DNA of 64,000 nucleotides from CAZBNB01 sp964493245. Its GTDB lineage: Bacteria > Pseudomonadota > Gammaproteobacteria > Legionellales > Legionellaceae. Positions 53,950-63,467 of this stretch are shown here, piece by piece. The notes below the pieces were generated by a model. That model was given only the letters and a program-made list of their open reading frames with translations, searched no databases and had not been told where the DNA came from. Position numbers and translations under genes: made by a program. Positions within the stretch are counted from its first letter, which is position 1; each line of letters opens with the position of its first letter. Where the stretch lies: the NCBI GenBank assembly GCA_964493245.1, contig CAZBNB010000007.1:33620-97619 (forward strand). The letters are read 5' to 3'.

Positions 53950-54864
53950 TTAAATAGCTAAAACCGATAGATCAACAGGCACGGAGGTGTGATAATCCTC
54001 TGCATCAAAATAAGTATATTCCCATGCATCTTGCTCTACCATCAACTTACGTAATAATTTATTATTTAAACCATGGCCAGAGCGATATCCCTCAAAAGCA
54101 CCAATCAAACCAGAGCCGAGTAGATATAAATCACCAATCGCATCCAAGACTTTGTGTTTAACGAACTCATCATCAAAACGCAAACCATCTTCATTTAAAA
54201 CACGATAGTCGTCAACAACAATCGCATTATCTAAACTGCCGCCATTCGCCAGACCTGCTTTACGTAACTTTTCATAGTCAGAGAGGAAACCAAATGTGCG
54301 CGCACGACAAACTTGCTTAATATACGACGTGGTCGAAAAATCAAACACAACATCTTGTGGTTTACTGTTAAAAACGGGATGGTCAAAATCAATTTTAAAT
54401 GACACACGATAACCATCGTATGGTAAAAACTGCACATATTTTCCGTGTTCTTCGACACGCACTGGCTTTAAAATACGGATATAACGCTTTTTAGCGTTTT
54501 GCTCACGAATACCGGCTGATTGAATTAGGAACACAAACGGAGCCGCACTGCCATCCATAATCGGCAACTCAGCTGCATTGACATCAACATACGCATTATC
54601 AATACCAAGACCGGCAAGTGCTGATAATAAATGCTCAACAGTGGCAACTTTTACACCATTATGCTGCAAAGAAGTGCACAACATGGTGTCACATACATTA
54701 TCATAGGATGCGGGAATTTCAACGACAGGATCTAAATCGATACGTCTAAACACAATCCCTGTATTAACCGGTGCAGGGTGCAAAGTTAACAGTACTTTGT
54801 CACCAGAATGAAGACCTACCCCCGTTGCTTGAATTATTTTATTCGGAGTTCGTTGTTGTGTCAT
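53950..54864 (-). CDS. lpxC: UDP-3-O-acyl-N-acetylglucosamine deacetylase LpxC
   Basis: 304 residues. Zinc ligands in VEHLLSALAGLGIDN and KHKVLDAIGDLYLLG; RARTFGF conserved. First committed step of lipid A synthesis. Confidence 0.98.
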   Translation of the reverse strand: MTQQRTPNKIIQATGVGLHSGDKVLLTLHPAPVNTGIVFRRIDLDPVVEIPASYDNVCDTMLCTSLQHNGVKVATVEHLLSALAGLGIDNAYVDVNAAELPIMDGSAAPFVFLIQSAGIREQNAKKRYIRILKPVRVEEHGKYVQFLPYDGYRVSFKIDFDHPVFNSKPQDVVFDFSTTSYIKQVCRARTFGFLSDYEKLRKAGLANGGSLDNAIVVDDYRVLNEDGLRFDDEFVKHKVLDAIGDLYLLGSGLIGAFEGYRSGHGLNNKLLRKLMVEQDAWEYTYFDAEDYHTSVPVDLSVLAI

Positions 54865-54947
54865 TCAATACTCACCTTATATCATCTCCCTTGACAATAT
54901 GCGTCCCAAGCAAAGCTTAGCAATAATTTTACAATCTCGCAAACACT

Positions 54948-56342
54948 TTAAAATGGAATTGCCAAATTCTGATCAATCGCCTGTAACTGTTGTTTAAAAA
55001 TCGCCTGAATTTGTGACAAACTGCTTTGGTCACGAGCTTCAAATCGCGCAACCAAACAAGGCGTTGTATTAGAAGCCCGTAGCAATCCCCATCCATGAGG
55101 ATACTCTACACGGACACCATCAATCGTAATTAACTCAGCATCAGGAAATTGCGCGCACGCGGTAAATAGATGCATAAATTCAAATTTCTTTTCTTCATAA
55201 ATGGGGATCTTAATTTCCGGCGTATTAATACTATTCGGAATCATCGCAAACTGCTCATTTGCACTGGCAGGCACCGCACTTAAAATCTCAAGTAAACGGC
55301 AGGCACTATATAGTGCATCATCAAAACCATACCAACGATCTTTAAAGAAGATATGTCCACTCATTTCCCCGGCGAGCGCTGCTTTTTCATCCTTCATCAC
55401 TTGCTTCACTAAAGAATGGCCCGTCGGACACATTTTTGCACGCCCACCGGCTTGTTCAATAACAGCAGGTAAATGGCTTGAGCATTTTACATCAAATACA
55501 ATCGTGCCACCGACATCATGCTTTAAGACATGGGGGGCATAATACATCATTAATCGATCTGGCCAAATCAGCTCACCTTTTTCAGTCATGACGCCTAGTC
55601 GATCACCATCGCCATCAAAGGCTAAACCAAGATCAGCATCGTGCTGAATAATGGATTTTTTTAAATCTTTTAAATTTTCTTCTACCGTTGGATCAGGATG
55701 ATGATTGGGAAAACGACCATCCACATCACAATATAACTCAATCACCTCACAACCGAGCTGACGTAGCATCTCAGGCGCCACAACGCCGGCAATCCCATTA
55801 CCGCAATCGACAACCACTTTCAATGGGCGTTTTAATACAACATCCTCGCGAATACGTCGCTGATAATCTGCAAGAATATCAAAGGTTCGATAATGGCCTT
55901 GGCCAACGATAGTTGTACCTGATTGTACCAAATCATATAACAGTTGAATCGAGTCTTGTGCGATTGTTGTACCTGCCAGCACCATTTTTAGACCATTATA
56001 ATCAGCAGGATTGTGACTACCGGTGATCATCAGACCACTGTCTATTTCGGTCACATGCGTTGCATAATACATCACCGGAGTAGGTACAGAACCCAAATCG
56101 ACAACATCAATTCCGCTGTCTATTAAACCTTGAGTCACTGCTTTTGCATACGCTTCACTGGTCAATCGCCCATCACGCGCCAATAGAACTGATGTGCGTT
56201 TTAAAGCGTGCAAACGACATGCTACCGCGCGCGCAATGCTGTAAAAAGCATTTTCATTTAACTGTTTATCAACCAGGCCACGAATATCGTAAGCACGAAA
56301 AACCGCTTTATCAACTTGGCAAATTTGGTATGTTGGCATCAA
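54948..56342 (-). CDS. algC: Phosphomannomutase/phosphoglucomutase AlgC
   Basis: 464 residues. Phosphoserine loop MITGSHNPADYNGLK, magnesium loop LAFDGDGDRLG, sugar-specificity GEMSGHIFFKDRWYG. Makes Man-1-P and Glc-1-P for LPS and exopolysaccharide. Overlaps dut by 4 bp. Confidence 0.96.
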   Translation of the reverse strand: MMPTYQICQVDKAVFRAYDIRGLVDKQLNENAFYSIARAVACRLHALKRTSVLLARDGRLTSEAYAKAVTQGLIDSGIDVVDLGSVPTPVMYYATHVTEIDSGLMITGSHNPADYNGLKMVLAGTTIAQDSIQLLYDLVQSGTTIVGQGHYRTFDILADYQRRIREDVVLKRPLKVVVDCGNGIAGVVAPEMLRQLGCEVIELYCDVDGRFPNHHPDPTVEENLKDLKKSIIQHDADLGLAFDGDGDRLGVMTEKGELIWPDRLMMYYAPHVLKHDVGGTIVFDVKCSSHLPAVIEQAGGRAKMCPTGHSLVKQVMKDEKAALAGEMSGHIFFKDRWYGFDDALYSACRLLEILSAVPASANEQFAMIPNSINTPEIKIPIYEEKKFEFMHLFTACAQFPDAELITIDGVRVEYPHGWGLLRASNTTPCLVARFEARDQSSLSQIQAIFKQQLQAIDQNLAIPF

Positions 56343-56797
56343 CTTCTCCCTGAACTACCAAAACCGCCAGTACCGCGATCTGTTTCTGTAAATGCGTCAA
56401 CAATGGAAAATTGTGCTTGCACGATAGGTATAAAAACCAATTGCGCAATTCTGTCTCCAGGCTGGATAGTAAAATGCTCTATGCCACGGTTCCAACAAGA
56501 AATTTTTAGTTCGCCCTGATAATCAGAATCGATTAAACCAACCAAATTACCAAGCACAATACCATGCTTATGACCCAGACCAGAACGAGGCAGAATAACC
56601 GCAGCCAAGTTAGGATCGCCAATATAAATCGCTAAGCCTGTCGGTAATAAAACGGTTTCTTGAGGCGCAACTTGCAATGGTTCATGAATACAAACACGCA
56701 AATCAAGTCCAGCAGAACCATCTGTTGCATACTGCGGAAACGCAATAGAAGAACCTATGCGTGGGTCCAAACATTTTAACTGTATCGAAGCTGTCAT
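56339..56797 (-). CDS. dut: dUTP diphosphatase
   Basis: 152 residues from ATG 56797. All five trimeric dUTPase motifs: DGSAGLDLR, LPRSGLGHKHGI, GLIDSDYQGELKISCWN, RIAQLVF and the C-terminal RGTGGFGSSGR. Keeps uracil out of DNA. In many gammaproteobacteria coaBC lies directly upstream; here 3.3 kb of other DNA intervenes. Confidence 0.97.
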   Translation of the reverse strand: MTASIQLKCLDPRIGSSIAFPQYATDGSAGLDLRVCIHEPLQVAPQETVLLPTGLAIYIGDPNLAAVILPRSGLGHKHGIVLGNLVGLIDSDYQGELKISCWNRGIEHFTIQPGDRIAQLVFIPIVQAQFSIVDAFTETDRGTGGFGSSGRS

Positions 56798-56894
56798 ATT
56801 GCTCTCGTGTTTTTTTGAGCAGTATTTTGCCGTTTTATACTCAAAAAAGCAATCATTCAAGCATAAAACGCAAGGTTATTCGACTAAAATAGGG

Positions 56895-57122
56895 CTATCT
56901 ACGCATTAACGTATTACATGCGGGACAAATACAATCTTTACCTGGAATAGCAAAATCAGCATAAACATTGCCTTGATGTTGCTGACACAGCGTGAGACAT
57001 TCACCCAAAGGCTTGCAAGTAGTCGGGTCCGTACCCTGTACAGCCCATATCGACTGATTGTATAGCAAAGTAAGTAACAACACGCTGATTGGTTTTGAAT
57101 ATCTCCGATTTAAATTCACCAT
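56895..57122 (-). CDS. Small secreted cysteine-rich protein
   Basis: 75 residues. Signal peptide (PISVLLLTLLYNQSIWAVQG), then a mature part of about 48 residues with six Cys (TCKPLGECLTLC; CICPAC). CxCxxC at the end could bind metal or form disulfides. Family not recognised. One of three such proteins in the window. Confidence 0.65.
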   Translation of the reverse strand: MVNLNRRYSKPISVLLLTLLYNQSIWAVQGTDPTTCKPLGECLTLCQQHQGNVYADFAIPGKDCICPACNTLMRR

Positions 57123-57250
57123 GCCAATCCTTAAGCAATTGAATCAGCTTAAATGATATCATTTAAACACAAACCAATCCTATTGAATTTTTGTTCATCA
57201 CAGAATAAAATGCCTTATTTTTATCCAACAAAAATTAGGAACGGTTCATT

Positions 57251-57439
57251 GTGATGCGATTTTTACAAATAAGAACGGGTGTCATTTTATTATCAACTTT
57301 ATTTTTTTATTCTATATCCAACACGGCCGCCGCTAACGCTTGTTATGCCCACTGTAAAACAAACAAGCAATGTCGTCATACTTGTGGAGAGCAGTGGTAT
57401 TGTAATCAAAAAGAAAAAATCTGCTCTCCCAAAGCGTAG
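57251..57439 (+). CDS. Small secreted cysteine-rich protein
   Basis: 62 residues (GTG 57251 or ATG 57254). Signal peptide about 1-28 (ending NTAAANA), then a 34-residue mature peptide with six Cys in CYAHCKTNKQCRHTCGEQWY then CNQKEKIC; two C-x3-C motifs. Basic. Its layout recalls disulfide-stabilised peptides, but I cannot name a family. Confidence 0.6.
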   Translation: MMRFLQIRTGVILLSTLFFYSISNTAAANACYAHCKTNKQCRHTCGEQWYCNQKEKICSPKA

Positions 57440-57470
57440 TTGTTAGAAAAAAACACATCGACACTTAAAA

Positions 57471-60047
57471 TTACGGAGCAAATGGTTCTAGATCGGTGGT
57501 TTCACCTGGAACTTCATCTGAGTCTTTATCTGCAACTTGCGTGACATCAGCAACAGATGTACGCACATCATTTATTACCCCCACTGCCGCACTAAAGTCA
57601 TTTAATTCTGACTCCTCTTTTTCTATTTCAGCCATTGTTTGCTTCAAATCAGATAGATCCCCTCTCCTCAGTGTCGATACAAAAGATTTCGCACCGACAA
57701 AAGAGAGTAGAAAACTACCAGCCGCTGCTAATAGAGCGCTTACCGATATTATCCAAGATACGACAGCAGCACCAACAAGCGGCACAGCACCGAAACCAAG
57801 CGCGAACCATCCTCCAATCGCCGAAACAACAGCCTTACCAGCATGCTCATATAACTTAGCTTCACCATGTTCTGCCTGATAAATTTCTTCTAACATTTCA
57901 CCGATTGTGTTCATTTTTAATCCATCTTTGGAGGGAAGCGAAATATTGTAATAAACATCTTTACAAGAAATCTTAACGCAACTGCCGGTCTTACAATCAT
58001 CTCCAAGTTGCTCTTTAGCAATTTTGTACAGCCTATTTATATATTTATCAGCACCCTTTTTATATTCAACTTCAACGGCCTCATACCCCACAGGAACAGA
58101 ATTTGTTTCTATAAAACGGTATAATTTATTTGTTTCAGAATCTAAATAAAAACCACTGGTTGGGTCTTTCATGTCAAGGGGCTCTTTTGGCTTATTGGTT
58201 GTCAGGTACATGTTATGATGTGTACGTAAATAATGTTTCGCTTCCACAGAATCAGGCTCAGCAACATGCTTTGTCATCATACGAATCAATTGATCCTGTT
58301 TGTCTTGAGGCAAACTGCTTTGTGAAGAAAACCAATGACTGCGACTCATTTTATCTAAACAACGCTGCGCATAACGGTATTTAGCAAGGCGATCGGGAGG
58401 GACCAAACAAGCAGAAAGAGTGACTTGAGCTTTTTCAGCATGATTGAGTAAAGTGTCTAGCTTTTCTTTTTCTGATAATCCCTCTAGTGATGCCGAATCA
58501 ATTTTTTGTGTCTGTCTTAACTCACCGTATGGGTTAATCCCAAAACACTCAATATTTCCCTGTGGATCTTTATAAAGATATAAAACGCCTTTTTCTAATT
58601 CAACTGGTGGTTTATTTTGAGGGTTTTTCATCCATGCAGCTAACGCTGCATATTGCTGCTCATTCAAGTCAGTAACTTGATATTGCTCTGCAAGCATATC
58701 TCGATTGAGTGTCGATATATCTACATTTTGATTTTTCGCTTGCGCTTCTGTCCATCTTAAATGAAGCTCTTCTCGTGCTGCTAACACATAGCTCAGCTGA
58801 TTCGATATTTCATCGTGAGTGTATCTATCTAACTCCTCGCTATAAGGATTCTCTTTCAAAGGTGTATCATTAGATACGACCGCCTCATCCGAAGGATTCG
58901 TATCATTAGATTCGACAACTTCATCTGTTTGAATACTATCTACTTTTTTTGTCACATTGCCATTAATCGTTAGTTCACCTTTTGCCATTCGCTCCGCCAC
59001 CTGAATCATCTCCAAGCGATCGGTGTTATACGCATCTTTTATATTTTCAGATAAAGAATGATAAGCTATTTTTTGTTTTTCACGCTGCTTTTGATACGAC
59101 TCACGAAGTTCTTGACGGCCGCCTTTACTGGATAATTTAAATGCGGTGGTGTTCGGATCAAATTGAAGACCCTTGCTTCCATAAGCATGGCCATTAGCCG
59201 CGATCTGACGAATCATATTTTTTCTATCGCTATCTGCGGAATTATCATTAATCAAGTGGTTCAAGCTATTAGTATAATGTCCGAGTGTTTTTTTCAAAAC
59301 GGTCTCACCAGTGGGTGTAATGATAGAGTAGCGAACTTGTCCACCCGTTTCTCCTTCGCTAGCAATATCTTGAGAAAGATATACTATCCCTTTTTTCAAT
59401 GGCGTATTTTCTTTATACTCAGCAAACGAATATCCCTCATGAAAATTCAGCTTTCCTTGATGCACGATTGAATGGAATTTGTCAGCACGAGGAAGCTTCG
59501 CAATTGTCGCTTTAGCATACTTTAAAAAACCATAATCTTCACTGGCCGCTTTTAAAGTTTTACGTGCTGATGCCAAACTGGGATCAAAGGGCGTGTTGCC
59601 CTCTAACAAAGTCTCCAATGGTTTTTCAACGTATTGACCATCTTTCTTGTAGCCAATGGTATACATATTCGTATGTGCATTATGAATGAAGACCAAGTCA
59701 TCATCACTTAACGCTGTTCTATCCTGTTTTGAAAGTGGTGCGTCTTGAATTTGAATATGCTTAGCTAACTCTGCTTGACTCAGGTGTTTTTTCTCCCCCC
59801 AAAGCGCTGTTTGCATATCTAACGGCATCAGCATACTGAGCGTTTTATCTGAATTGATGTGATAAATCTTATCTTCAAATAAAATCAGGCAGTTTCGCTC
59901 ATTTTTTTTATACTCAAGCCACGACGATTCATCTTTAGGAACTAAAAATCGTGTCTTAATGGCATCAAGCGCTTGTTGGCGAGCGTCTTGGTGAACTTGT
60001 TTTTTCGTATTAGTATTAGCAGAATCAGAATATTTAAAAAAATCCAT
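57471..60047 (-). CDS. Large unknown protein, candidate Dot/Icm effector
   Basis: 858 residues, no signal peptide, no recognised catalytic domain. A degenerate module recurs: KKGIVYLSQD...YSIITPTGETVLKK at about 218-253, EKGVLYLYKDPQGNIECFGI then NPYGELRQTQK at about 485-515, and weaker forms near 52, 118 and 632. A tandem DEVVESNDT/DEAVVSNDT lies near 375-395. About 735-795 is a double membrane hairpin (AVVSAIGGWFALGFGAVPLV; IISVSALLAAAGSFLLSFVG). The tail DKDSDEVPGETTDLEPFAP is acidic with Phe at -3, resembling the E-block plus hydrophobic residue of Dot/Icm signals. Effector status is inferred. Confidence 0.85.
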   Translation of the reverse strand: MDFFKYSDSANTNTKKQVHQDARQQALDAIKTRFLVPKDESSWLEYKKNERNCLILFEDKIYHINSDKTLSMLMPLDMQTALWGEKKHLSQAELAKHIQIQDAPLSKQDRTALSDDDLVFIHNAHTNMYTIGYKKDGQYVEKPLETLLEGNTPFDPSLASARKTLKAASEDYGFLKYAKATIAKLPRADKFHSIVHQGKLNFHEGYSFAEYKENTPLKKGIVYLSQDIASEGETGGQVRYSIITPTGETVLKKTLGHYTNSLNHLINDNSADSDRKNMIRQIAANGHAYGSKGLQFDPNTTAFKLSSKGGRQELRESYQKQREKQKIAYHSLSENIKDAYNTDRLEMIQVAERMAKGELTINGNVTKKVDSIQTDEVVESNDTNPSDEAVVSNDTPLKENPYSEELDRYTHDEISNQLSYVLAAREELHLRWTEAQAKNQNVDISTLNRDMLAEQYQVTDLNEQQYAALAAWMKNPQNKPPVELEKGVLYLYKDPQGNIECFGINPYGELRQTQKIDSASLEGLSEKEKLDTLLNHAEKAQVTLSACLVPPDRLAKYRYAQRCLDKMSRSHWFSSQSSLPQDKQDQLIRMMTKHVAEPDSVEAKHYLRTHHNMYLTTNKPKEPLDMKDPTSGFYLDSETNKLYRFIETNSVPVGYEAVEVEYKKGADKYINRLYKIAKEQLGDDCKTGSCVKISCKDVYYNISLPSKDGLKMNTIGEMLEEIYQAEHGEAKLYEHAGKAVVSAIGGWFALGFGAVPLVGAAVVSWIISVSALLAAAGSFLLSFVGAKSFVSTLRRGDLSDLKQTMAEIEKEESELNDFSAAVGVINDVRTSVADVTQVADKDSDEVPGETTDLEPFAP

Positions 60048-60129
60048 TTAAGCACCCACAAAGCTCATATTGTATTTATATTATACATCATGAGTGTATC
60101 ATTTAACAGGACGTTATCGAAATAAGGTC

Positions 60130-61329
60130 TCAGTTTGACAGCGCTTCTCTTTGCAAAAGCGCGATTAAGTGCCCAGCCAACCTGACTTTATGCATACATT
60201 CATAAGTATATTCATGCTTAGCTGTCAGGACTGTCACTTGATTGTCTTCTTGATCGAAACCTTGCCCATTTCCAACTTGGTTGGCGACAATCATATTCAG
60301 GCGCTTACTCTCTAATTTCATACGCGCATGCTGCGTTAGATTGTCTGTTTCTGCGGCAAAGCCCACAATATAAGCAGCACGTTGACTTGAAACAATTTGC
60401 GTTAAGATATCTGGCGTTTTTTTCAAAGTCAGTACTAACTCAGTTTGCATGTGTTTTTTAATTTTTTGTTCTGCAGGTATTTCAACTGTATAATCCGCAA
60501 CCGCTGCACAGGCAATCACCAACATACTTGGCTTTAAATGATCCATCACCGCGCAGCTCATTTCCTCAGCCGTTTGCACCGCATAAAAATCAACTTGATT
60601 CGGCACGGGGAGTTTTGTAGGACCACTAATCAGCGTAACATCAGCCCCAGCCATCACGGCGGCTTTTGCCAAGGCATAACCCATTTTACCTGAGCTGTGA
60701 TTACTGAGATAACGCACCGGATCAACCGGTTCTTGTGTAGGACCTGCCGTTATCAATAGTTTCTGCCCAACTAAAAGGTGATGAATATCACAAAGACGTA
60801 AAGCATCAATAATATCAGCTGGTTCGCTCATACGCCCCATGCCATATTCACCACATGCTTGAGCACCCATTTGCGGACCAACAACAATCACGTTGCGTTG
60901 TTTTAAAGTCAGCATATTGGCTTTTGTAGCTGGATGCTGCCACATACTGCGGTTCATCGCAGGGCAAACGATAACGGGTTTTTCTGTCACCAAATAAAGC
61001 GTAGACAATAAATCATCCGCTAAACCATGCGCCATTTTTGCCAAACAATCCGCCGTAGCCGGCGCAATCACCACATAATCAGCCCAGCGTGCCAACTCAA
61101 TGTGACTCATTGCTCGCTCTGCGCTCGAGTCCCACAAAGAGCGTCGCACTTCTTGACCACTTAACGCCTGCAATGTGGTTGGGGTAACAAACGCTTCCGC
61201 CGCATCCGTCATCACAACTCGAACACAAGCGCCTAGTTGAGTAAGATCTCTTACCAATTGAGCCGATTTATAAGCAGCAATCCCGCCCGTAATGCCCAAA
61301 ATTATTTTTTTATTTAAAAAATCTTGCAT
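60130..61329 (-). CDS. coaBC: Phosphopantothenoylcysteine synthetase/decarboxylase
   Basis: 399 residues. N-terminal CoaC flavoprotein (GGIAAYKS, PAMNRSMW, ACGEYGMGRM) and C-terminal CoaB (ITAGPTQEPVDPVRYLSNHS, SGKMGYALAKAA). Two consecutive steps of coenzyme A synthesis. Same strand as dut but separated from it by the effector island. Confidence 0.97.
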   Translation of the reverse strand: MQDFLNKKIILGITGGIAAYKSAQLVRDLTQLGACVRVVMTDAAEAFVTPTTLQALSGQEVRRSLWDSSAERAMSHIELARWADYVVIAPATADCLAKMAHGLADDLLSTLYLVTEKPVIVCPAMNRSMWQHPATKANMLTLKQRNVIVVGPQMGAQACGEYGMGRMSEPADIIDALRLCDIHHLLVGQKLLITAGPTQEPVDPVRYLSNHSSGKMGYALAKAAVMAGADVTLISGPTKLPVPNQVDFYAVQTAEEMSCAVMDHLKPSMLVIACAAVADYTVEIPAEQKIKKHMQTELVLTLKKTPDILTQIVSSQRAAYIVGFAAETDNLTQHARMKLESKRLNMIVANQVGNGQGFDQEDNQVTVLTAKHEYTYECMHKVRLAGHLIALLQREALSN

Positions 61330-61355
61330 AATTTACCTAAGGGAAGATAATCCTA

Positions 61356-61478
61356 CAGGACTTACGCAAAACAACGAGGTCGAGGCGGATTTTATTTTTA
61401 ATGAGGGCGTTTAGATAACTAAATAACCGAATTAAAAATAAAATCCAACGAAGAGATCGGTGTTTTGCATAAGTCCTG
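61356..61478 (+). repeat. Family A MITE between coaBC and radC
   Basis: 123 bp, CAGGACTTACGCAAAACAAC at the left and TTTTGCATAAGTCCTG at the right, differing from the 3376 copy at five positions. Perfect TSD TCCTA (61351-61355, 61479-61483). Confidence 0.92.
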
Positions 61479-61499
61479 TCCTATTTCGGAAGAGGTCAA

Positions 61500-61522
61500 T
61501 GTTCACTCCGCACGAGGGAACA
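61500..61522 (+). repeat. Family D short repeat, partial copy 4
   Basis: TGTTCACTCCGCACGAGGGA then AC; matches the left half of 53899-53938. In the radC upstream region. Confidence 0.5.
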
Positions 61523-61587
61523 ATTACCAAAATAGTACGATTGCACCACAAACAAGCAATAAAGCCTGTCATAATAAAGGAATAACC

Positions 61588-62265
61588 ATGACAAACCAAC
61601 CCCCGCCTCTGCGTATACGCGAAAAACTAATCGCGCTCGGCGCAAACAGCCTATCAGACACAGAGCTACTTGCGGTTTTTATTAGTTCGGGTAACGCTAA
61701 ACGATCATGCTTGGAACTGGCAACTGATTTGCTCAACCAGTTCGGTGATTTGCGCTCTGTCCTGAATGCAAATTTAAAAAATTTCAAACAAATTTCAGGT
61801 CTCGGCATTACACGCTATAGCCAACTTCAAGCAGCACGAGAATTATGTCGGCGCAGTGATTTCATTTCGTTACAAAAAGAAATAAAGTTAACCAATTCTC
61901 AACAAACTTGTTCGTTTTTAAAACGTAAATTACGTGACAAAAAAAATGAAATTTTTGCGGTTTTGTTTCTCGACAGCCAATGCCGTTTGCTAACTTATGA
62001 GGAGCTCTTTCAAGGCTCTATTAATACAACCAGCATTCATCCGAGACCCATCATTGAGCGCGCACTGACTCTGAACGCAGCGGCTTTAATCATCGCACAT
62101 AATCATCCATCAGGTATCTCAGATGCCAGTCAAGAAGACATTCACACAACCGAAATGTTACGCAAAGCGTTAAATCTCATTGATGTGGAACTATTAGACC
62201 ATCTGGTTATTGGTGATAATGAAGTGTATTCGATTATGCAAGCAATCAAGTGGCAATGCCATTAA
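61588..62265 (+). CDS. radC: RadC/YeeS-family JAMM-domain protein
   Basis: 225 residues from ATG 61588, preceded by AAAGGA at good spacing; the open frame upstream crosses the MITE and is not coding. N-terminal helix-hairpin-helix (FKQISGLGITRYSQLQAARE) and JAMM metal site AHNHPSGISDASQED. The old DNA-repair role is doubtful; molecular function unknown. Confidence 0.95.
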   Translation: MTNQPPPLRIREKLIALGANSLSDTELLAVFISSGNAKRSCLELATDLLNQFGDLRSVLNANLKNFKQISGLGITRYSQLQAARELCRRSDFISLQKEIKLTNSQQTCSFLKRKLRDKKNEIFAVLFLDSQCRLLTYEELFQGSINTTSIHPRPIIERALTLNAAALIIAHNHPSGISDASQEDIHTTEMLRKALNLIDVELLDHLVIGDNEVYSIMQAIKWQCH

Positions 62266-62271
62266 GGATGA

Positions 62272-63447
62272 TTATCGTTTTGATGTACGAGATGCTTCTT
62301 CATACAAACGCAACAAAGCCATTGCACTCTCTTTCCATACAAATTGCTTTGCCTGAGTTTGCGCATCTCGCTGCATATGAGCGCGTTTTTCTGGATCATT
62401 CGAAAGCTGAAGTAACGCTTGTGCCCATGCTTCCGTATCCAATGGATCCAAAAGCCAAGCTGCTTTTCCGGCTACTTCAGGAATTGAGGAAGTATTGGAT
62501 GTGATGGTCGCCGCACCAAACTGCATACCTTCCAACACGGGAAGACCAAAACCCTCAAACAGCGTTGGATAAACATTTGCATAGCAGGATCGATACAACC
62601 AAACCAATTCAGCATCGGAAACATAACCTGTTAAAATAACGTGCTGTTTGATGCCTAATGCATTTAAATGTGTTTGGAAATCATCCATCAACCAACCATG
62701 GCCACCTGCAAACACCAATGGGATTGGCCGCCCTCCAAGTGCCAAATAACGTGCATATGCTTCCGCTAATCGACGTTGATTTTTTCTCGGCTCAATGGTG
62801 CCAACAGAAAGCCAAAAGCCACCTTCAGGGACACCTTCAAGCGCTTTAGGTCGCTCACCTAATGCTGACGTATCAGTAAACCGAGAACAAGGATAAATAA
62901 CGCGTATCCGCTCACTTGGAAAATGGGGAAAAACACTTAAGAAATGATCACGAGAGGCTTGAGAAATAGCCACAATCCAATCGGCAACAATGGCCGCACG
63001 AAAAATACCTTGATAACAACCCACTCGGTTTGCTTCAGTCGTCCACGCTGGCTCGACAAGAAACCCCATGTCGTAAAAAGTATAAATCAAACGACTGGTT
63101 GTCAATTGTGTAGGACACCAAAAATTATTCGCATGAATAATATCGGTTGTTTTAAATTGCGTTTGTAAATCAGGTTGATTCCAAAATTGCTTAGCTTGTT
63201 GATAGGACGGATAATGAGGACCATAGTTGCCATGTAGAAATGGATTCTGTCGTGGCATGGTTTTGTCAAAATAAAAATCCCCAAAATGAGGATATAAGGT
63301 AAAAGTCACATCAGATGCTATTTCTAACATGGCTTGGGTCAATGCATATGCAAAAAAGCCACATCCAGCCTTATGCATGCCTGTTTGTGATACATCCAAA
63401 CCAACATGTATTTTAGGCGCTAAAACAGTTTGCATTGCGACTCCCAA
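62272..63447 (-). CDS. Glycosyltransferase family 4 (GT1-like)
   Basis: 391 residues, two Rossmann domains of GT-B type. WLSVGTIEPRKNQRRLAEAY, HVILTGYVSDAELVWLYRSC and the EX7E-like PTLFEGFGLPVLEGMQFG are diagnostic of GT4. Substrate unknown; likely LPS or exopolysaccharide mannosyl-type transfer. Ends 7 bp after radC, convergent. Confidence 0.9.
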   Translation of the reverse strand: MGVAMQTVLAPKIHVGLDVSQTGMHKAGCGFFAYALTQAMLEIASDVTFTLYPHFGDFYFDKTMPRQNPFLHGNYGPHYPSYQQAKQFWNQPDLQTQFKTTDIIHANNFWCPTQLTTSRLIYTFYDMGFLVEPAWTTEANRVGCYQGIFRAAIVADWIVAISQASRDHFLSVFPHFPSERIRVIYPCSRFTDTSALGERPKALEGVPEGGFWLSVGTIEPRKNQRRLAEAYARYLALGGRPIPLVFAGGHGWLMDDFQTHLNALGIKQHVILTGYVSDAELVWLYRSCYANVYPTLFEGFGLPVLEGMQFGAATITSNTSSIPEVAGKAAWLLDPLDTEAWAQALLQLSNDPEKRAHMQRDAQTQAKQFVWKESAMALLRLYEEASRTSKR

Positions 63448-63467
63448 AGAAATTTTTAACCATTTAC

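Noticed and set aside
61465..61587. N-terminal extension of RadC
   Set aside because: It starts inside the family A element and runs through a family D repeat; the ATG at 61588 with AAAGGA upstream gives the normal RadC N-terminus.
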